Positions 1 through 8,787 are shown, counted from the first letter of the stretch. The stretch is DNA of 37,743 bases from Bacteroidota bacterium (GCA_947456185.1 CANGPW010000020.1:1-37743), one strand, 5' to 3'. The notes: generated from the sequence alone by a model not told the origin. Made by a program: numbers and translations.

Positions 1-969
1 GGAATTATAAAGGCAGAAAACCAATATCAAGTATTCTCAAATGTGAATGGTATTATTCAACAATATTTGGTAACAGAAGGCGATATGATAAAAGTGGGAA
101 CACCAATAATTGCTATACAAAACGAAACATCTAAGTTAAATTCCGATAATGCAAAATTAGCGGCCAACTATAACGATTTTGATGCCAATCAAAGCAAATT
201 AAATGAATTAAAAACAAGTATTGATTTTGCTAAAAACAAATTTTTAACCGACTCTTCTTTATTTGTTCGTCAACAAAATTTATGGAAACAACAAGTAGGT
301 TCGCAAGTAGATTTAGAGTTAAAACAATTGAATTTCCAAAGCTCGAAATCAAATTTACAAGCTACTTTAATACGATATTCTGATTTAAAAAGACAATTGA
401 ATTTTGCTTCGCAACAATCAAAAAAAAATTTAATGATTGCTGAAAAACAATTGGGCGATTTTGTGATAAAGAGTGAAATAGAAGGTAAAGTTTATAGCCG
501 TTTAAAAGAAAAAGGAGAAATGGTAAACGTTCAAACTCCTTTGGCAATAGTGGGTTCGGCCAATCAATTTAAATTAGAACTTGAAATAGATGAGTTTGAT
601 ATCGTTAAAATTAAAAAAGGTCAATTGGTTTTAGTTTCGCTCGATAGTTACAAAGGTGAAGCTTATGAAGCAGTGGTTCAAAAAATTAATCCAATTATGA
701 ATGAACGCACTAAAACATTTATGGTAGAAGCATTATTCACCAAACAACCCATTACACTTTTTCCAAATTTAACAATAGAAGCAAACATTTTAATAACTAC
801 TAAAAAAAACGCACTAACATTACCTAGAAATGTAGTAAGTGAGGATGGTTTTGTAACAAAAGAAAATGGCGAAAAAGTAGCGGTAAAAACTGGCCTAAAA
901 GATTACAATAAAATAGAAATAATTAGTGGCATTTCTGCCAATGACGAACTAATTGTTCCAATAAAATAA
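1..969 (+). CDS. Periplasmic adaptor (HlyD/MacA-like membrane fusion protein), 5' end cut by window
   Basis: This is a periplasmic adaptor subunit of an ABC efflux or export system. The reading frame is open from base 1, so the true start and the N-terminal anchor lie outside the window; a GTG at 43 is internal, not a start. The visible part begins inside a biotinyl-lipoyl-like domain (VNGIIQQYLVTEGDMIKVGT). A glutamine/lysine-rich helical hairpin follows, then the second lipoyl half (IEGKVYSRLKEKGEMV), a beta-barrel domain and a membrane-proximal domain ending in NDELIVPIK. This is the classic adaptor order. Its stop overlaps the start of the permease gene by one base (TAATG), so the two are translationally coupled. 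The substrate cannot be told from sequence, and no TolC-like partner is visible, although one could lie upstream. Confidence 0.88.
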   Translation, partial: GIIKAENQYQVFSNVNGIIQQYLVTEGDMIKVGTPIIAIQNETSKLNSDNAKLAANYNDFDANQSKLNELKTSIDFAKNKFLTDSSLFVRQQNLWKQQVGSQVDLELKQLNFQSSKSNLQATLIRYSDLKRQLNFASQQSKKNLMIAEKQLGDFVIKSEIEGKVYSRLKEKGEMVNVQTPLAIVGSANQFKLELEIDEFDIVKIKKGQLVLVSLDSYKGEAYEAVVQKINPIMNERTKTFMVEALFTKQPITLFPNLTIEANILITTKKNALTLPRNVVSEDGFVTKENGEKVAVKTGLKDYNKIEIISGISANDELIVPIK

Positions 970-2228
970 TGAATATTAAACTAATCATTAGCATTGCCAA
1001 ATCGTTGTTGCTTGCACGTTGGAAACAAACGCTAGTAGCGGCTATAGGCGTAACTTTTAGTATTACTATGTTCATAACTTTACTTAGTTTTATGAGCGGT
1101 TTAAACGATTTATTGGATGGTTTAATTTTGAATAGAACAGCTCATATAAAAATTTTTAATGAGATAAAAGCAAACCCAAAACAACCCATTAATTTATCAA
1201 AAAAATTCAAAGAAAATTATAACTTTATACAATCTATAAAACCTAATGGCGCCCGACAAGAAATTTATAATAATGGAGCTATTTTAAAAGCGTTAAAAGC
1301 GGATAATCGAGTTATGGGAATAGCACCTAAAATTACTGCTCAAGTGTTTTATAATGTTGGCACAATAGATATAACTGGAGTAATAAACGGAATAGATGTA
1401 GAGGCAGAAAACAGGTTGTTTTTCTTTAAAGATTATGTTACAACGGGTAATTATATTGACTTATTAAATGTGCCAAATAGTATTATTTTAGGAAAAGGAG
1501 CTGCCACTAAAATGATAGCAAACATAGGCGATGTAATACAAATTACCACTCCAAAAGGCGATAGAATTCAACTGAAAGTGGTTGGTTATTTCCAATCGGG
1601 ATTACTAGAATTAGATAAAGTTCAAAGTTATGCTTCGTTAGCCACTACCCAAAAATTATTAGGCAAACCCAATAATTATATAACCGATATTCAAATTAAA
1701 TTATTTGATATCACGCAAGCACCAAAAATAGGCAAAGAATATGCTAAAATTTTTGGTACAGATGCCGAAGATATTCAAACTGCAAACTCACAATTTGAAA
1801 CAGGAAGTTCCATTAGAACTTTAATTTCATATGCAGTTGGCATTACCCTATTAATAGTTGCAGGATTTGGCATTTACAATATTTTAAACATGATGATTTA
1901 TGAAAAAATGGACTCCATTGCCATATTAAAAGCAACTGGTTTTTCAGGAAAAGATGTAAATGCCATCTTTATCATTATTGCGTTAAGCATCGGTTTCTTT
2001 GGTGGTTTGGTTGGCTTGCTTTTTGGCTTTGGATTGTCATCCGTCATTGATCAAATTCCATTCAATACAGCTTCATTGCCAACAATAAAAACTTACCCCA
2101 TTAATTACAATCCAAAATTCTACCTAATTGGAACAATTTTTTCATTAGTTACTACTTATTTTGCAGGCATGTTTCCTGCTCGAAAAGCAAGTAAAATAGA
2201 TCCTGTAGTAATTATAAGAGGAAAATAA
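969..2228 (+). CDS. ABC transporter permease, FtsX/MacB-LolCE type
   Basis: Inner-membrane permease of about 419 residues with the four-helix topology of the MacB/LolC/FtsX superfamily. One helix lies near residues 20-45, followed by a large periplasmic domain (about 46-280). Three helices come in the C-terminal third, with the characteristic segment ILKATGFSGKDVNAIF between the second and third and the ending FPARKASKIDPVVIIRGK, which is typical of the family. Such permeases do not channel solutes. They couple cytoplasmic ATP hydrolysis to periplasmic conformational work, for example lipoprotein release or effector export through an adaptor. Here the permease has no fused ATPase; the ATPase is the next gene, one base away. 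The adaptor upstream points to a MacAB-like exporter rather than a Lol system. The substrate is unknown. Confidence 0.9.
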   Translation: MNIKLIISIAKSLLLARWKQTLVAAIGVTFSITMFITLLSFMSGLNDLLDGLILNRTAHIKIFNEIKANPKQPINLSKKFKENYNFIQSIKPNGARQEIYNNGAILKALKADNRVMGIAPKITAQVFYNVGTIDITGVINGIDVEAENRLFFFKDYVTTGNYIDLLNVPNSIILGKGAATKMIANIGDVIQITTPKGDRIQLKVVGYFQSGLLELDKVQSYASLATTQKLLGKPNNYITDIQIKLFDITQAPKIGKEYAKIFGTDAEDIQTANSQFETGSSIRTLISYAVGITLLIVAGFGIYNILNMMIYEKMDSIAILKATGFSGKDVNAIFIIIALSIGFFGGLVGLLFGFGLSSVIDQIPFNTASLPTIKTYPINYNPKFYLIGTIFSLVTTYFAGMFPARKASKIDPVVIIRGK

Positions 2229-2229
2229 T

Positions 2230-2910
2230 ATGAGCCAAATTGTATTACAAGCCGAGGGCATTAACAAAAGTTTTCACGACCCCATAACCATTCCTGTTTT
2301 AAAGGATATAAATTTTTCAATAAATAAAGGTGAATTTGTGTCGGTAATAGGAAAATCGGGCTGTGGCAAGTCTACTTTACTTTATATACTTTCCACTATG
2401 GATACTGATTACGAAGGAAATTTATTCATAGATGGCGAAAGCATGAAGCAGAAAAAAGAAGGTCAATTAGCATTGGTTCGCAATGCAAAAATTGGCTTTG
2501 TATTTCAGTTTCATTATTTACTAAATGAGTTTAGTGTGCTTCGCAATGTGATGCTTCCAGGTTTAAAATTAGGCACTTATTCTGAGCAAGAAGTGGAGCA
2601 CAGAGCCATGGAAAAATTGAAGATTTTAGGCATTGAAAATGAAGCAATGAAAATGGCCAACCAGCTTTCGGGCGGACAGAAACAACGCGTTGCCATTGCA
2701 CGTGCATTAATCAATGATCCATTGATAATAATGGGTGATGAACCAACAGGAAATTTAGATAAAAAAAATGGCGAAATAGTGTTCAATATCTTCCAAGAAT
2801 TAGCCCATGAATTCAAACAAACTTTATTAATAGTAACCCACGATAATGAGTTTGCCAAAAGCACCGACAGAATTATAGAAATGCATGACGGACGGATAAT
2901 AAAATGTTGA
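2230..2910 (+). CDS. ABC transporter ATP-binding protein, LolD/MacB-like
   Basis: Cytoplasmic ATPase of 226 residues, full length for the LolD family. Walker A GKSGCGKS is at 41-48, the Q-loop glutamine at about 93, the signature LSGGQ at 146-150, Walker B (LIIMGDE) at 165-171 followed by the D-loop, and the switch histidine at 204 (VTHD). It begins one base after the permease stop and is the third gene of the adaptor-permease-ATPase operon. No clear intrinsic terminator follows, only the repeat-rich spacer. LolD-like ATPases pair with FtsX-type permeases, which fits this neighbour. The name LolD itself is not justified because an adaptor is present. Confidence 0.93.
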   Translation: MSQIVLQAEGINKSFHDPITIPVLKDINFSINKGEFVSVIGKSGCGKSTLLYILSTMDTDYEGNLFIDGESMKQKKEGQLALVRNAKIGFVFQFHYLLNEFSVLRNVMLPGLKLGTYSEQEVEHRAMEKLKILGIENEAMKMANQLSGGQKQRVAIARALINDPLIIMGDEPTGNLDKKNGEIVFNIFQELAHEFKQTLLIVTHDNEFAKSTDRIIEMHDGRIIKC

Positions 2911-3092
2911 ATTTTGGATGTTGAATGTTTGCCACAGATAACACAGATTATTTTTTTTAATAAAGCTTTCAATTTTCAAATGTTTGTAATTCATGCTAAT
3001 GCATGAATTGATAAACCTTTGGCTTATTTAATATAACAAAAATTGTCACCCTGAGCGGAGTCCGATAGCTATCGGACGAAGGGCAACATCAC
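2911..3092. repeat. Intergenic mosaic of short dispersed repeats and hairpins
   Basis: The spacer between the ABC operon and lhgO is built from several short motifs. From left to right: a near-duplicate of TGTTGAAT; GCCACAGATAACACAGATT; a perfect 9-bp stem with a TAAT loop (AATTCATGC/GCATGAATT, 2988-3009); and a REP-like element at 3045-3083 with core CCCTGAGCGGAGTC and an 18-bp perfect palindrome at 3060-3077 (GTCCGATAGCTATCGGAC). From general knowledge, motifs like these recur in intergenic regions of Bacteroidota genomes. A related sequence occurs at 32058-32126 in this window. No gene is seen here, and neither hairpin has a T-run that would make it a standard terminator. Confidence 0.6.
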
Positions 3093-4301
3093 TTATCTTC
3101 TCGCTAAGGCCATATCGGCAATGGTATTTCCAATGCTTAAACTACTTGTAGCTGCAGGGCTAGGCGCGTTTAAAATATGAATGGCATTTGGTTCTTCTAT
3201 AATTTTGAAATCGTCAATTAAGCCACCCCATCTATCACAAGCTTGCGCCCTCACTCCTGCTTCTGCCGGAATCAAATCATCTTCTTGAATAATAGGAACT
3301 AATTTTTGCAAAGCTCTGGTAAATGCAGTTTTACTAAACGACCTATAAAATTCACCCATACCTGTTTTCCAATATTTAACAGCTACTTTTCTAAATCCAG
3401 GCCATGCAAGACTTTCCATGGTTTCAGTAAAATCAAAATCACTTTTTTCATAACCTTCGCGTTTAAAAGCAAACACCGCATTTGGCCCTGCTTCTACTCC
3501 ACCATCAATCATGCGCGTAAAATGCACACCTAAAAAAGGAAAATTAGGATCTGGAACTGGATAAATTAAGTTTTTTATTAAGTGCCTTTTTTCTGGTTTT
3601 AGCATAAAATATTCACCTCTAAAAGGAATAATTCTAGTATCAATATTTTTGTTACTTAAAGCAGCAATTTTATCACTGTACAATCCTGCACAGTTAATGT
3701 ATTGCTTGGCCTCAAATTCTTGTTGGCTGGTCATAATGGTAGCGAATCTATTATGGTTTTCTATCTTTTCAACCTTGTGATTTAAAAATATTTCAGCACC
3801 TTTTTCTTTAATTAAATCGGCTAATTTATTACAAACTACGCTGTAATCAATAATGCCAGTATATGGCACATGTATGGCTTTTACACCACGTAAATTTGGT
3901 TCAAAATCTTTTATTTTATCTTTTTCAATGATGGTGTTTTTTGTCAACCCATTTTCTAAACCACGGTTGTACAATTTATCTAATTCACCTATTTCACTTT
4001 CATCAGATGCCACCACCAACTTGCCACATAAGTCAAATGGGATTTCATATTCTCTGCAAAAATCAATCAGCATTTGATAACCTTGCAAACAATTCTGTGC
4101 CTTTAAACTTCCCGGCTTGTAATATAAACCTGAATGAATTACACCACTGTTATGCCCCGTTTGATGAGCAGCCACTTCATTTTCTTTTTCAATAATTGCA
4201 ATTTTTAAACTGCTTTTTTTTAATAATAATTGATAAGCTGTAGCTAATCCAACTATTCCACCGCCTATGATTATGAAATCATATTTAAAATGTTTTTCCA
4301 T
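3093..4301 (-). CDS. lhgO: L-2-hydroxyglutarate oxidase
   Basis: FAD-dependent oxidase/dehydrogenase that converts L-2-hydroxyglutarate to 2-oxoglutarate, usually feeding electrons to the membrane quinone pool. The protein opens with the Rossmann motif IIGGGIVGLATAYQLL, then has the family hallmark HQTGHNSGVIHSGLYYKPGS. It ends with a second FAD-contact region (GVRAQACDRWGG and SPAATSSLSIG). I place the start at ATG 4299-4301 (MEKHFKYDF). An in-frame ATG eight codons upstream would add only a non-conserved tail and lengthen the overlap. Even so, the gene overlaps the 3' end of the upstream MFS gene by 17 bp, so the two form one transcription unit. About 402 residues is normal for LhgO. Confidence 0.92.
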   Translation of the reverse strand: MEKHFKYDFIIIGGGIVGLATAYQLLLKKSSLKIAIIEKENEVAAHQTGHNSGVIHSGLYYKPGSLKAQNCLQGYQMLIDFCREYEIPFDLCGKLVVASDESEIGELDKLYNRGLENGLTKNTIIEKDKIKDFEPNLRGVKAIHVPYTGIIDYSVVCNKLADLIKEKGAEIFLNHKVEKIENHNRFATIMTSQQEFEAKQYINCAGLYSDKIAALSNKNIDTRIIPFRGEYFMLKPEKRHLIKNLIYPVPDPNFPFLGVHFTRMIDGGVEAGPNAVFAFKREGYEKSDFDFTETMESLAWPGFRKVAVKYWKTGMGEFYRSFSKTAFTRALQKLVPIIQEDDLIPAEAGVRAQACDRWGGLIDDFKIIEEPNAIHILNAPSPAATSSLSIGNTIADMALARR

Positions 4302-5499
4302 CAGCTGAACGTAATTTTGATGCAATAAATATACTCAATAATGCCATTCCAATACTGAAATAACCTAAAATATCATAATGAACTAATTTACCGTTTATGT
4401 TAGTTATAACAACCCCCGCTAAAAAAGCTGCCACTCCATTTGCTAATTGCTGAATTGAACTATTAAAACTCATAAAACTGGCTCTAATTTTAGGATCTAC
4501 AGCTCCTGTAACCATGGCTTGCATGGGAATAAATCGTCCTGAAAATACAAAGAAAATAGCCGAAACAGTTAGTACCATATAAATTGCCATAGGCTCCATG
4601 TTGGTTATTAAATAAACAGGAATTACATATAACACGGCTAAAATTGTAAACATTTTTAGCTTACCATATTTATCGGATAATTTTCCAATAAGTGGTGAAG
4701 TAAATAATGTTAATGCACCACCAACTAAATATATTAAAGGTAAATCTTCTTCGCGCAATCCAACATTACTTACCATATATGGGCTTAAAAATGGAATAAT
4801 TGCAAAATGTCCCGTCATCATTACCACGCCAAATGACAAAGCCAATAAATTATTTCTGTTATTAAAAATGCCTTTTATATTTTGCATCACATTCATTTCA
4901 AAAGCAGCTAATTGAGTAGCTTTTGATTGGTGAGGAACATATTTTCTTACTAAAAAATATACAGGAATTCCCAAAATTGCTAAAAATAAAAAAGGAGCAT
5001 GCCAACCTAAATAACTAATTTGTTTTGTTTGTGTTGCAATAAAAATTCCAAACGGAACTCCAATGACCGAAGCAATGCTAAAAGCTGCCATAATGATTCC
5101 CATGGCTCTTCCTCTTCGTTCAAAAGGAACGGCATCACTTACAATGGCTAAAATGATTGCGCCAAGCACACCACCAAATAATCCAGTTACAAAACGCGCA
5201 ATTAATAAAGTAGCATAAGTTGGTGCCAATCCGCAGGCAAAAGTTCCAATTAAAAAACCAATAAAAATGCGCATTAAATAATTTTTTCGTTCAAATTTAT
5301 TGATAATAAAAGTAGTAATAATTCCAGAAATAAATGCACTAATGGAATAGGAAGAAACTAATAATCCAAAATCAGAAGGTTCAATTCCAAATCGTGAAAT
5401 AAGACTTGGACCTAGTGGCATCATGATCATAAAATCCATGATATTTACAAATTGGATAGCACCCAAAGTGTATAACATTATTCTTTCTGTTTTATTCAT
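4285..5499 (-). CDS. MFS transporter (DHA1-like)
   Basis: Inner-membrane major facilitator protein of 404 residues with about 12 predicted helices. An acidic-residue-containing first helix (QFVNIMDFMIMMPLGP) is typical of drug/sugar efflux MFS members. SDAVPFERRGRAMG follows helix 4-5, and LIGKLSDKYGKLKMF is the motif A-like loop opening the C-terminal half. It is the first gene of a two-gene unit with lhgO, which begins inside its last codons. That link suggests, but does not prove, transport of a compound related to L-2-hydroxyglutarate or another metabolite. The sequence alone would equally fit a general efflux pump. Confidence 0.88.
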   Translation of the reverse strand: MNKTERIMLYTLGAIQFVNIMDFMIMMPLGPSLISRFGIEPSDFGLLVSSYSISAFISGIITTFIINKFERKNYLMRIFIGFLIGTFACGLAPTYATLLIARFVTGLFGGVLGAIILAIVSDAVPFERRGRAMGIIMAAFSIASVIGVPFGIFIATQTKQISYLGWHAPFLFLAILGIPVYFLVRKYVPHQSKATQLAAFEMNVMQNIKGIFNNRNNLLALSFGVVMMTGHFAIIPFLSPYMVSNVGLREEDLPLIYLVGGALTLFTSPLIGKLSDKYGKLKMFTILAVLYVIPVYLITNMEPMAIYMVLTVSAIFFVFSGRFIPMQAMVTGAVDPKIRASFMSFNSSIQQLANGVAAFLAGVVITNINGKLVHYDILGYFSIGMALLSIFIASKLRSADGKTF

Positions 5500-5576
5500 T
5501 TTATTTTTGCTGCAGTCTTTTTACCACAAGCCTATTAATATTAAATTTTATTTGTAAAGTAGTAAAATAATAAGTT

Positions 5577-6347
5577 TTATTTACTTCCAAATCCATGCAT
5601 TTTTATTTTAGTTAATTTTCGTTTGGTGTCTAGCGAAAAATCGTTATTCATCATCCATTGATAATAACCCGGTTCATTTTTAAATACAAAACTTACCATT
5701 TTGCCTTTATGTTTTCCGAAATTAAAAATTTCATTTCCGTTATCATCATAAATCATTCGACCGGCCAAATCAACTAAATTAGCTTGTCCACTTGCTTTAT
5801 GCAATGATTCCATGTCGTTTCCAAGACCTTCGTATTTAACAATTTGAGCTTTTAAAACTTCTAAAGTTGCAATGGTATCTGCTTCGGCACTATGTGCGTT
5901 TTCCAAGTTTTTATCACAGTAAAATTTAAAGGCAGCGCTTAAAGTTCTTTGTTCCATTTGATGGAAAATACGTTGAACATCTACAAATTTTCTACCTTCA
6001 ATTTCAAAATCAACTTCTGCACGCAACATTTCTTCTACCAACATTGGAAAGTCAAATTTGTTTGAATTGAATCCGCCAAAATCACATCCTTTAAAGTATT
6101 CTGCATATTCTTTTGCATTTTCAGCAAAGGTTGGCATGTCTTTTACATCTTCATCAAATATTCCATGAATAGCCGAAACTTCTGCTGGAATTGGAATGGT
6201 TGGATTGAACCTTTGGGTTCTTATTTCTTCCGTTCCTTCAACGCTAATTTTTATAGTTGCCATTTCCACAATTCTATCTGAAGAAATGCTAATTCCAGTA
6301 GTTTCTAAATCAAAGATAACTAAAGGACGTTTTAAATTTAATGTCAT
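5577..6347 (-). CDS. DEDDh 3'-5' exonuclease, ExoX / DnaQ-like
   Basis: Single- or double-strand DNA 3'-5' exonuclease of the DnaQ superfamily, 256 residues. Catalytic acids are visible: FDLETTG (D13, E15), NKFDFPML (D99) and HSAEADT (H152, D157), giving the DEDDh set. After the nuclease domain there is a short C-terminal module (FNFGKHKGKMVSFVFKNEPGYYQWMM) that matches the ExoX-like C-terminal / DUF3820 domain. This favours an ExoX-type repair exonuclease over the replicative epsilon subunit. It stands alone between a terminator upstream (6416-6446) and the MFS gene downstream, and could be read through into the MFS gene (77-bp gap). Confidence 0.9.
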   Translation of the reverse strand: MTLNLKRPLVIFDLETTGISISSDRIVEMATIKISVEGTEEIRTQRFNPTIPIPAEVSAIHGIFDEDVKDMPTFAENAKEYAEYFKGCDFGGFNSNKFDFPMLVEEMLRAEVDFEIEGRKFVDVQRIFHQMEQRTLSAAFKFYCDKNLENAHSAEADTIATLEVLKAQIVKYEGLGNDMESLHKASGQANLVDLAGRMIYDDNGNEIFNFGKHKGKMVSFVFKNEPGYYQWMMNNDFSLDTKRKLTKIKMHGFGSK

Positions 6348-6415
6348 ATTTTTAAGTAAAATTTCATTGCAATAAACACTATGTTTAAAAATACTTATGA
6401 GACATTTTTAAACAA

Positions 6416-6446
6416 AAAATGCAGGGTCAATGAACTCCTGCATTTT
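6416..6446 (-). terminator. Intrinsic terminator of the pRiA4b ORF3-like gene
   Basis: Perfect 10-bp stem AAAATGCAGG / CCTGCATTTT with an 11-nt loop, followed on the minus strand by a run of T. It lies 25 bp past the stop of the gene at 6471. Confidence 0.85.
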
Positions 6447-6470
6447 CAAAATTAGTAATAAAATAATTGG

Positions 6471-7079
6471 TTAATATTCATCAAATCCACCAATTGTGGG
6501 TTCAGTTGGTCCTTCTACTTCATTGCTATCTGTATTTTTTTCAAACAATCCAAATTCATCGGCTTCATCATCACTAATTTCTGCACCAAATTCCTCAGCT
6601 TTGTCTAAGTATGATTTTGTAATTTCATCAAACTCACTTTCCACTAATCCAAACTTTTGAACTTTATCGTATTGTTTTGGAGCCAATCCTACCGACTTTC
6701 CAATTCTTGGGTAAGTAAATTTAGGATTTTCATTTACATCTATTCCAAAAAGTTCTAATCTCATAGTCCATAACGCCATAAAATCATACACATATATTAT
6801 TTTTTGGTGAGGGTCATTGATGTATTGACTGAGCTTAGCATTTTTCATTTCTGGTATAGGATTTTCAGGATCATCTGTCATGTCCTCTAAAGTAATTTCT
6901 TGGTTTTTACGCCAAGTATCATTACTCATGTAAAATGATGCTAATTGCTTTTGATCAAACAAAATTGATTCTAAAATGATTTTATGAAAATCTAAAAATA
7001 CTTGATTAGATTTAATTTCAATTACTCGATATGTGTCTTCGTAATCTTCAAATGTTAGTTTAAATTTATATACTGCCAT
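6471..7079 (-). CDS. Plasmid pRiA4b ORF3-like family protein (PF07929)
   Basis: A 202-residue soluble protein whose N-terminal two thirds matches the pRiA4b ORF3 family. It starts YKFKLTFEDYEDTYRVIEIKSN, has the FHKIILESILFD helix, then DTWRKNQEITLEDM and the paired YVYDFMALWTMRLEL segment, where the family usually has a YDFGD-like motif. The C-terminal tail from about residue 160 is highly acidic (E/D-rich) and low in complexity. The molecular function of this family is not established. Databases sometimes call members IS1096 passenger proteins, but no transposase is nearby. It is monocistronic, with a terminator on each side. Confidence 0.8.
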   Translation of the reverse strand: MAVYKFKLTFEDYEDTYRVIEIKSNQVFLDFHKIILESILFDQKQLASFYMSNDTWRKNQEITLEDMTDDPENPIPEMKNAKLSQYINDPHQKIIYVYDFMALWTMRLELFGIDVNENPKFTYPRIGKSVGLAPKQYDKVQKFGLVESEFDEITKSYLDKAEEFGAEISDDEADEFGLFEKNTDSNEVEGPTEPTIGGFDEY

Positions 7080-7141
7080 TGCGTTTTATTTATTTGCAAA
7101 TTTGATGTATTTAAAACAAATTACAAAGTGTATTTTACATA

Positions 7142-7176
7142 AAAAAAGAGGATCAATTTGAATGAACCTCTTTTTT
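7142..7176 (-). terminator. Intrinsic terminator of the OmpA-family gene
   Basis: Perfect 10-bp stem AAAAAAGAGG / CCTCTTTTTT with a 15-nt loop, 21 bp past the stop of the gene at 7198. The A-run on one side and T-run on the other would allow it to work in both directions. Confidence 0.8.
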
Positions 7177-7197
7177 GTATTCTATGATAGTATAATA

Positions 7198-8703
7198 CTA
7201 TTGTTTTTTTCTTATCAGTCTAAATTCTGCTTTTCTATCTAAACCTTCAGTTTGCAATTTATATTTTTTAACAAAAGTGTCACGTTCACTATAAATCAGA
7301 ATTCTCCTACTTTCAATTTCATAAATTTTTACTAATTGACGTTTTACCGCTAAAGCTCTTTTTTCTGCAATTGTTAATTGAGTTATATCAGGCTTGTTAT
7401 TATCAGCATGTCCAATGATAGCTAAATTTACAGAAGTATCTATTCTCATTATTCTTGCTATTTGAAGTAATAAAGGATATTGTTCTACGTGAACGTCATA
7501 TTTATTTGGTGCAAAAGTTATTATTGGCAAACCATAACCATCATTATTCAAAGTTATAAAATCAGATACTGGAATAGAGTCAGATAATTTCATTAAATCT
7601 GTATTCGACTTTGATTTAAATGTTTCAGTTGGATAATAAAGACTTAACATTTGATTAAATCCATAAGGATCAGTATCTTCAGTGTCAGGAATACCATCAT
7701 TATCGCTATCAAGGGTAACACCTTTTACACTAACTTTATATCCAGGTTTAGTATTTTGTTCTATATCTAAATAATCAGGAATGCCATCAGCATCAGCATC
7801 ATTTTTCAACAAATTAGTGGCTGCGGTTGCTTTCTTAGCTAAATCGTCATACATATTAGCAACGGGATTCACCCAATCTATGTGTTCAGCTCTTTTACTT
7901 CCTGTAAAATTATAGGAAAGTCCAAACATGATGTTTCCATATATATCTGGAAATTTATAAGGATCTTCAAATAAATCTAAAAAATCAGATTTATTTACAT
8001 GAATAACACCTTCAACGCCTAAATCAAATGAATTGTTTAATTTAAATTTCAATCCTAAACCAACGGGAACAGATACATTAACCTTTGTATTAGTAATTCT
8101 TGCAGTATCAGCACCTATAATAAATCTTTTATCAGTGATTGCATCATTGAAATTTATTGATAACCCAGAAAACAAGTAGAATATTGTATTTGGATTTCTT
8201 TTCCTGTAATTAACACCACCTAAATTAAACATTCCATGTACTGCTATTTGTGTAATATTATTAACAAATCCAAGGGCATTTTTAAATCCTCTATCATTTC
8301 TACCTGAGTAAACACCATGTAAACCTTGAAGTCTAATAGACCCAACATGACCAAATGAATATTTAAAACTACCACCAATAATTGGACTAAACACATCTTG
8401 ATCAATGTCAAACATCGTATAAGTTCCACCATAATTTAATGTAAACGCCCATTTACTCATTTTAATATAACTAAATATATTAGAATCAATTTTTGATACT
8501 TTAGCAACATTAATTTTTGAAGAAATAGTAGCTTTTTTTGTTGATTTTACTGATGTGTTTTTAACCGTTTTAACTGGAGTACTTTTGGGCGATTTAATAG
8601 CAATACTTTTAACAGTTCTATTCGTATGTGATGCTGGCTTTTTTGATTGTGCAAGTGAAAATTTTGCAAACAAACAAATAAGTATAATTAAGACGTTTTT
8701 CAT
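7198..8703 (-). CDS. Outer-membrane protein: beta-barrel, thrombospondin type 3 repeats, OmpA-like C-terminus
   Basis: Secreted protein of 501 residues. A signal peptide ends near residue 19 (KFSLAQ). A K/S/T/V-rich basic stretch with repeated TPVK/TSVKS units spans about 20-72. A membrane beta-barrel-like domain covers about 84-272 and closes with FGLSYNFTGSKRAEHIDW. Calcium-binding thrombospondin type 3-like repeats follow at about 302-346 (DADADGIPDYLD and DSDNDGIPDTED). An OmpA-like peptidoglycan-binding domain ends the protein (about 400-501, with IIGHADN and AEKRALAVKRQLV). This architecture anchors the outer membrane to peptidoglycan. The barrel ending resembles both barrels of the upstream neighbour at 8788, so the two genes are probably related. 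They are separated by a terminator and probably transcribed independently. Confidence 0.85.
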   Translation of the reverse strand: MKNVLIILICLFAKFSLAQSKKPASHTNRTVKSIAIKSPKSTPVKTVKNTSVKSTKKATISSKINVAKVSKIDSNIFSYIKMSKWAFTLNYGGTYTMFDIDQDVFSPIIGGSFKYSFGHVGSIRLQGLHGVYSGRNDRGFKNALGFVNNITQIAVHGMFNLGGVNYRKRNPNTIFYLFSGLSINFNDAITDKRFIIGADTARITNTKVNVSVPVGLGLKFKLNNSFDLGVEGVIHVNKSDFLDLFEDPYKFPDIYGNIMFGLSYNFTGSKRAEHIDWVNPVANMYDDLAKKATAATNLLKNDADADGIPDYLDIEQNTKPGYKVSVKGVTLDSDNDGIPDTEDTDPYGFNQMLSLYYPTETFKSKSNTDLMKLSDSIPVSDFITLNNDGYGLPIITFAPNKYDVHVEQYPLLLQIARIMRIDTSVNLAIIGHADNNKPDITQLTIAEKRALAVKRQLVKIYEIESRRILIYSERDTFVKKYKLQTEGLDRKAEFRLIRKKQ

Positions 8704-8756
8704 TGTAAAAAATTTTGAAATTTGAATATGCTAATTTACAATTTAGTATATAAAAT

Positions 8757-8778
8757 AAAAGCCCCTTTTGGGGCTTTT
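8757..8778 (-). terminator. Intrinsic terminator of the double-barrel SPOR gene
   Basis: Perfect 9-bp stem AAAAGCCCC / GGGGCTTTT with a TTTT loop, 9 bp past the stop at 8788, with T-rich sequence after it on the minus strand. Confidence 0.88.
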
Positions 8779-8787
8779 ATCTACATT

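Noticed and set aside
2577-2972. Minus-strand ORF of 131 codons
   Set aside because: Antisense to the LolD-like ATPase, whose Walker and signature motifs are clear; the reading has no protein-like pattern.
3060-3077. Terminator for lhgO or the ABC operon
   Set aside because: The 18-bp palindrome has no loop and no T-run; it fits a dispersed repeat better.
3941-4195. Plus-strand ORF of 84 codons (and neighbours at 3306 and 3853)
   Set aside because: Shadows of lhgO, whose FAD motifs fix the coding strand.
6471-7079. Mobile element, because relatives are named IS1096 passenger proteins
   Set aside because: No transposase, terminal inverted repeats or target duplication nearby; the family name is only historical.
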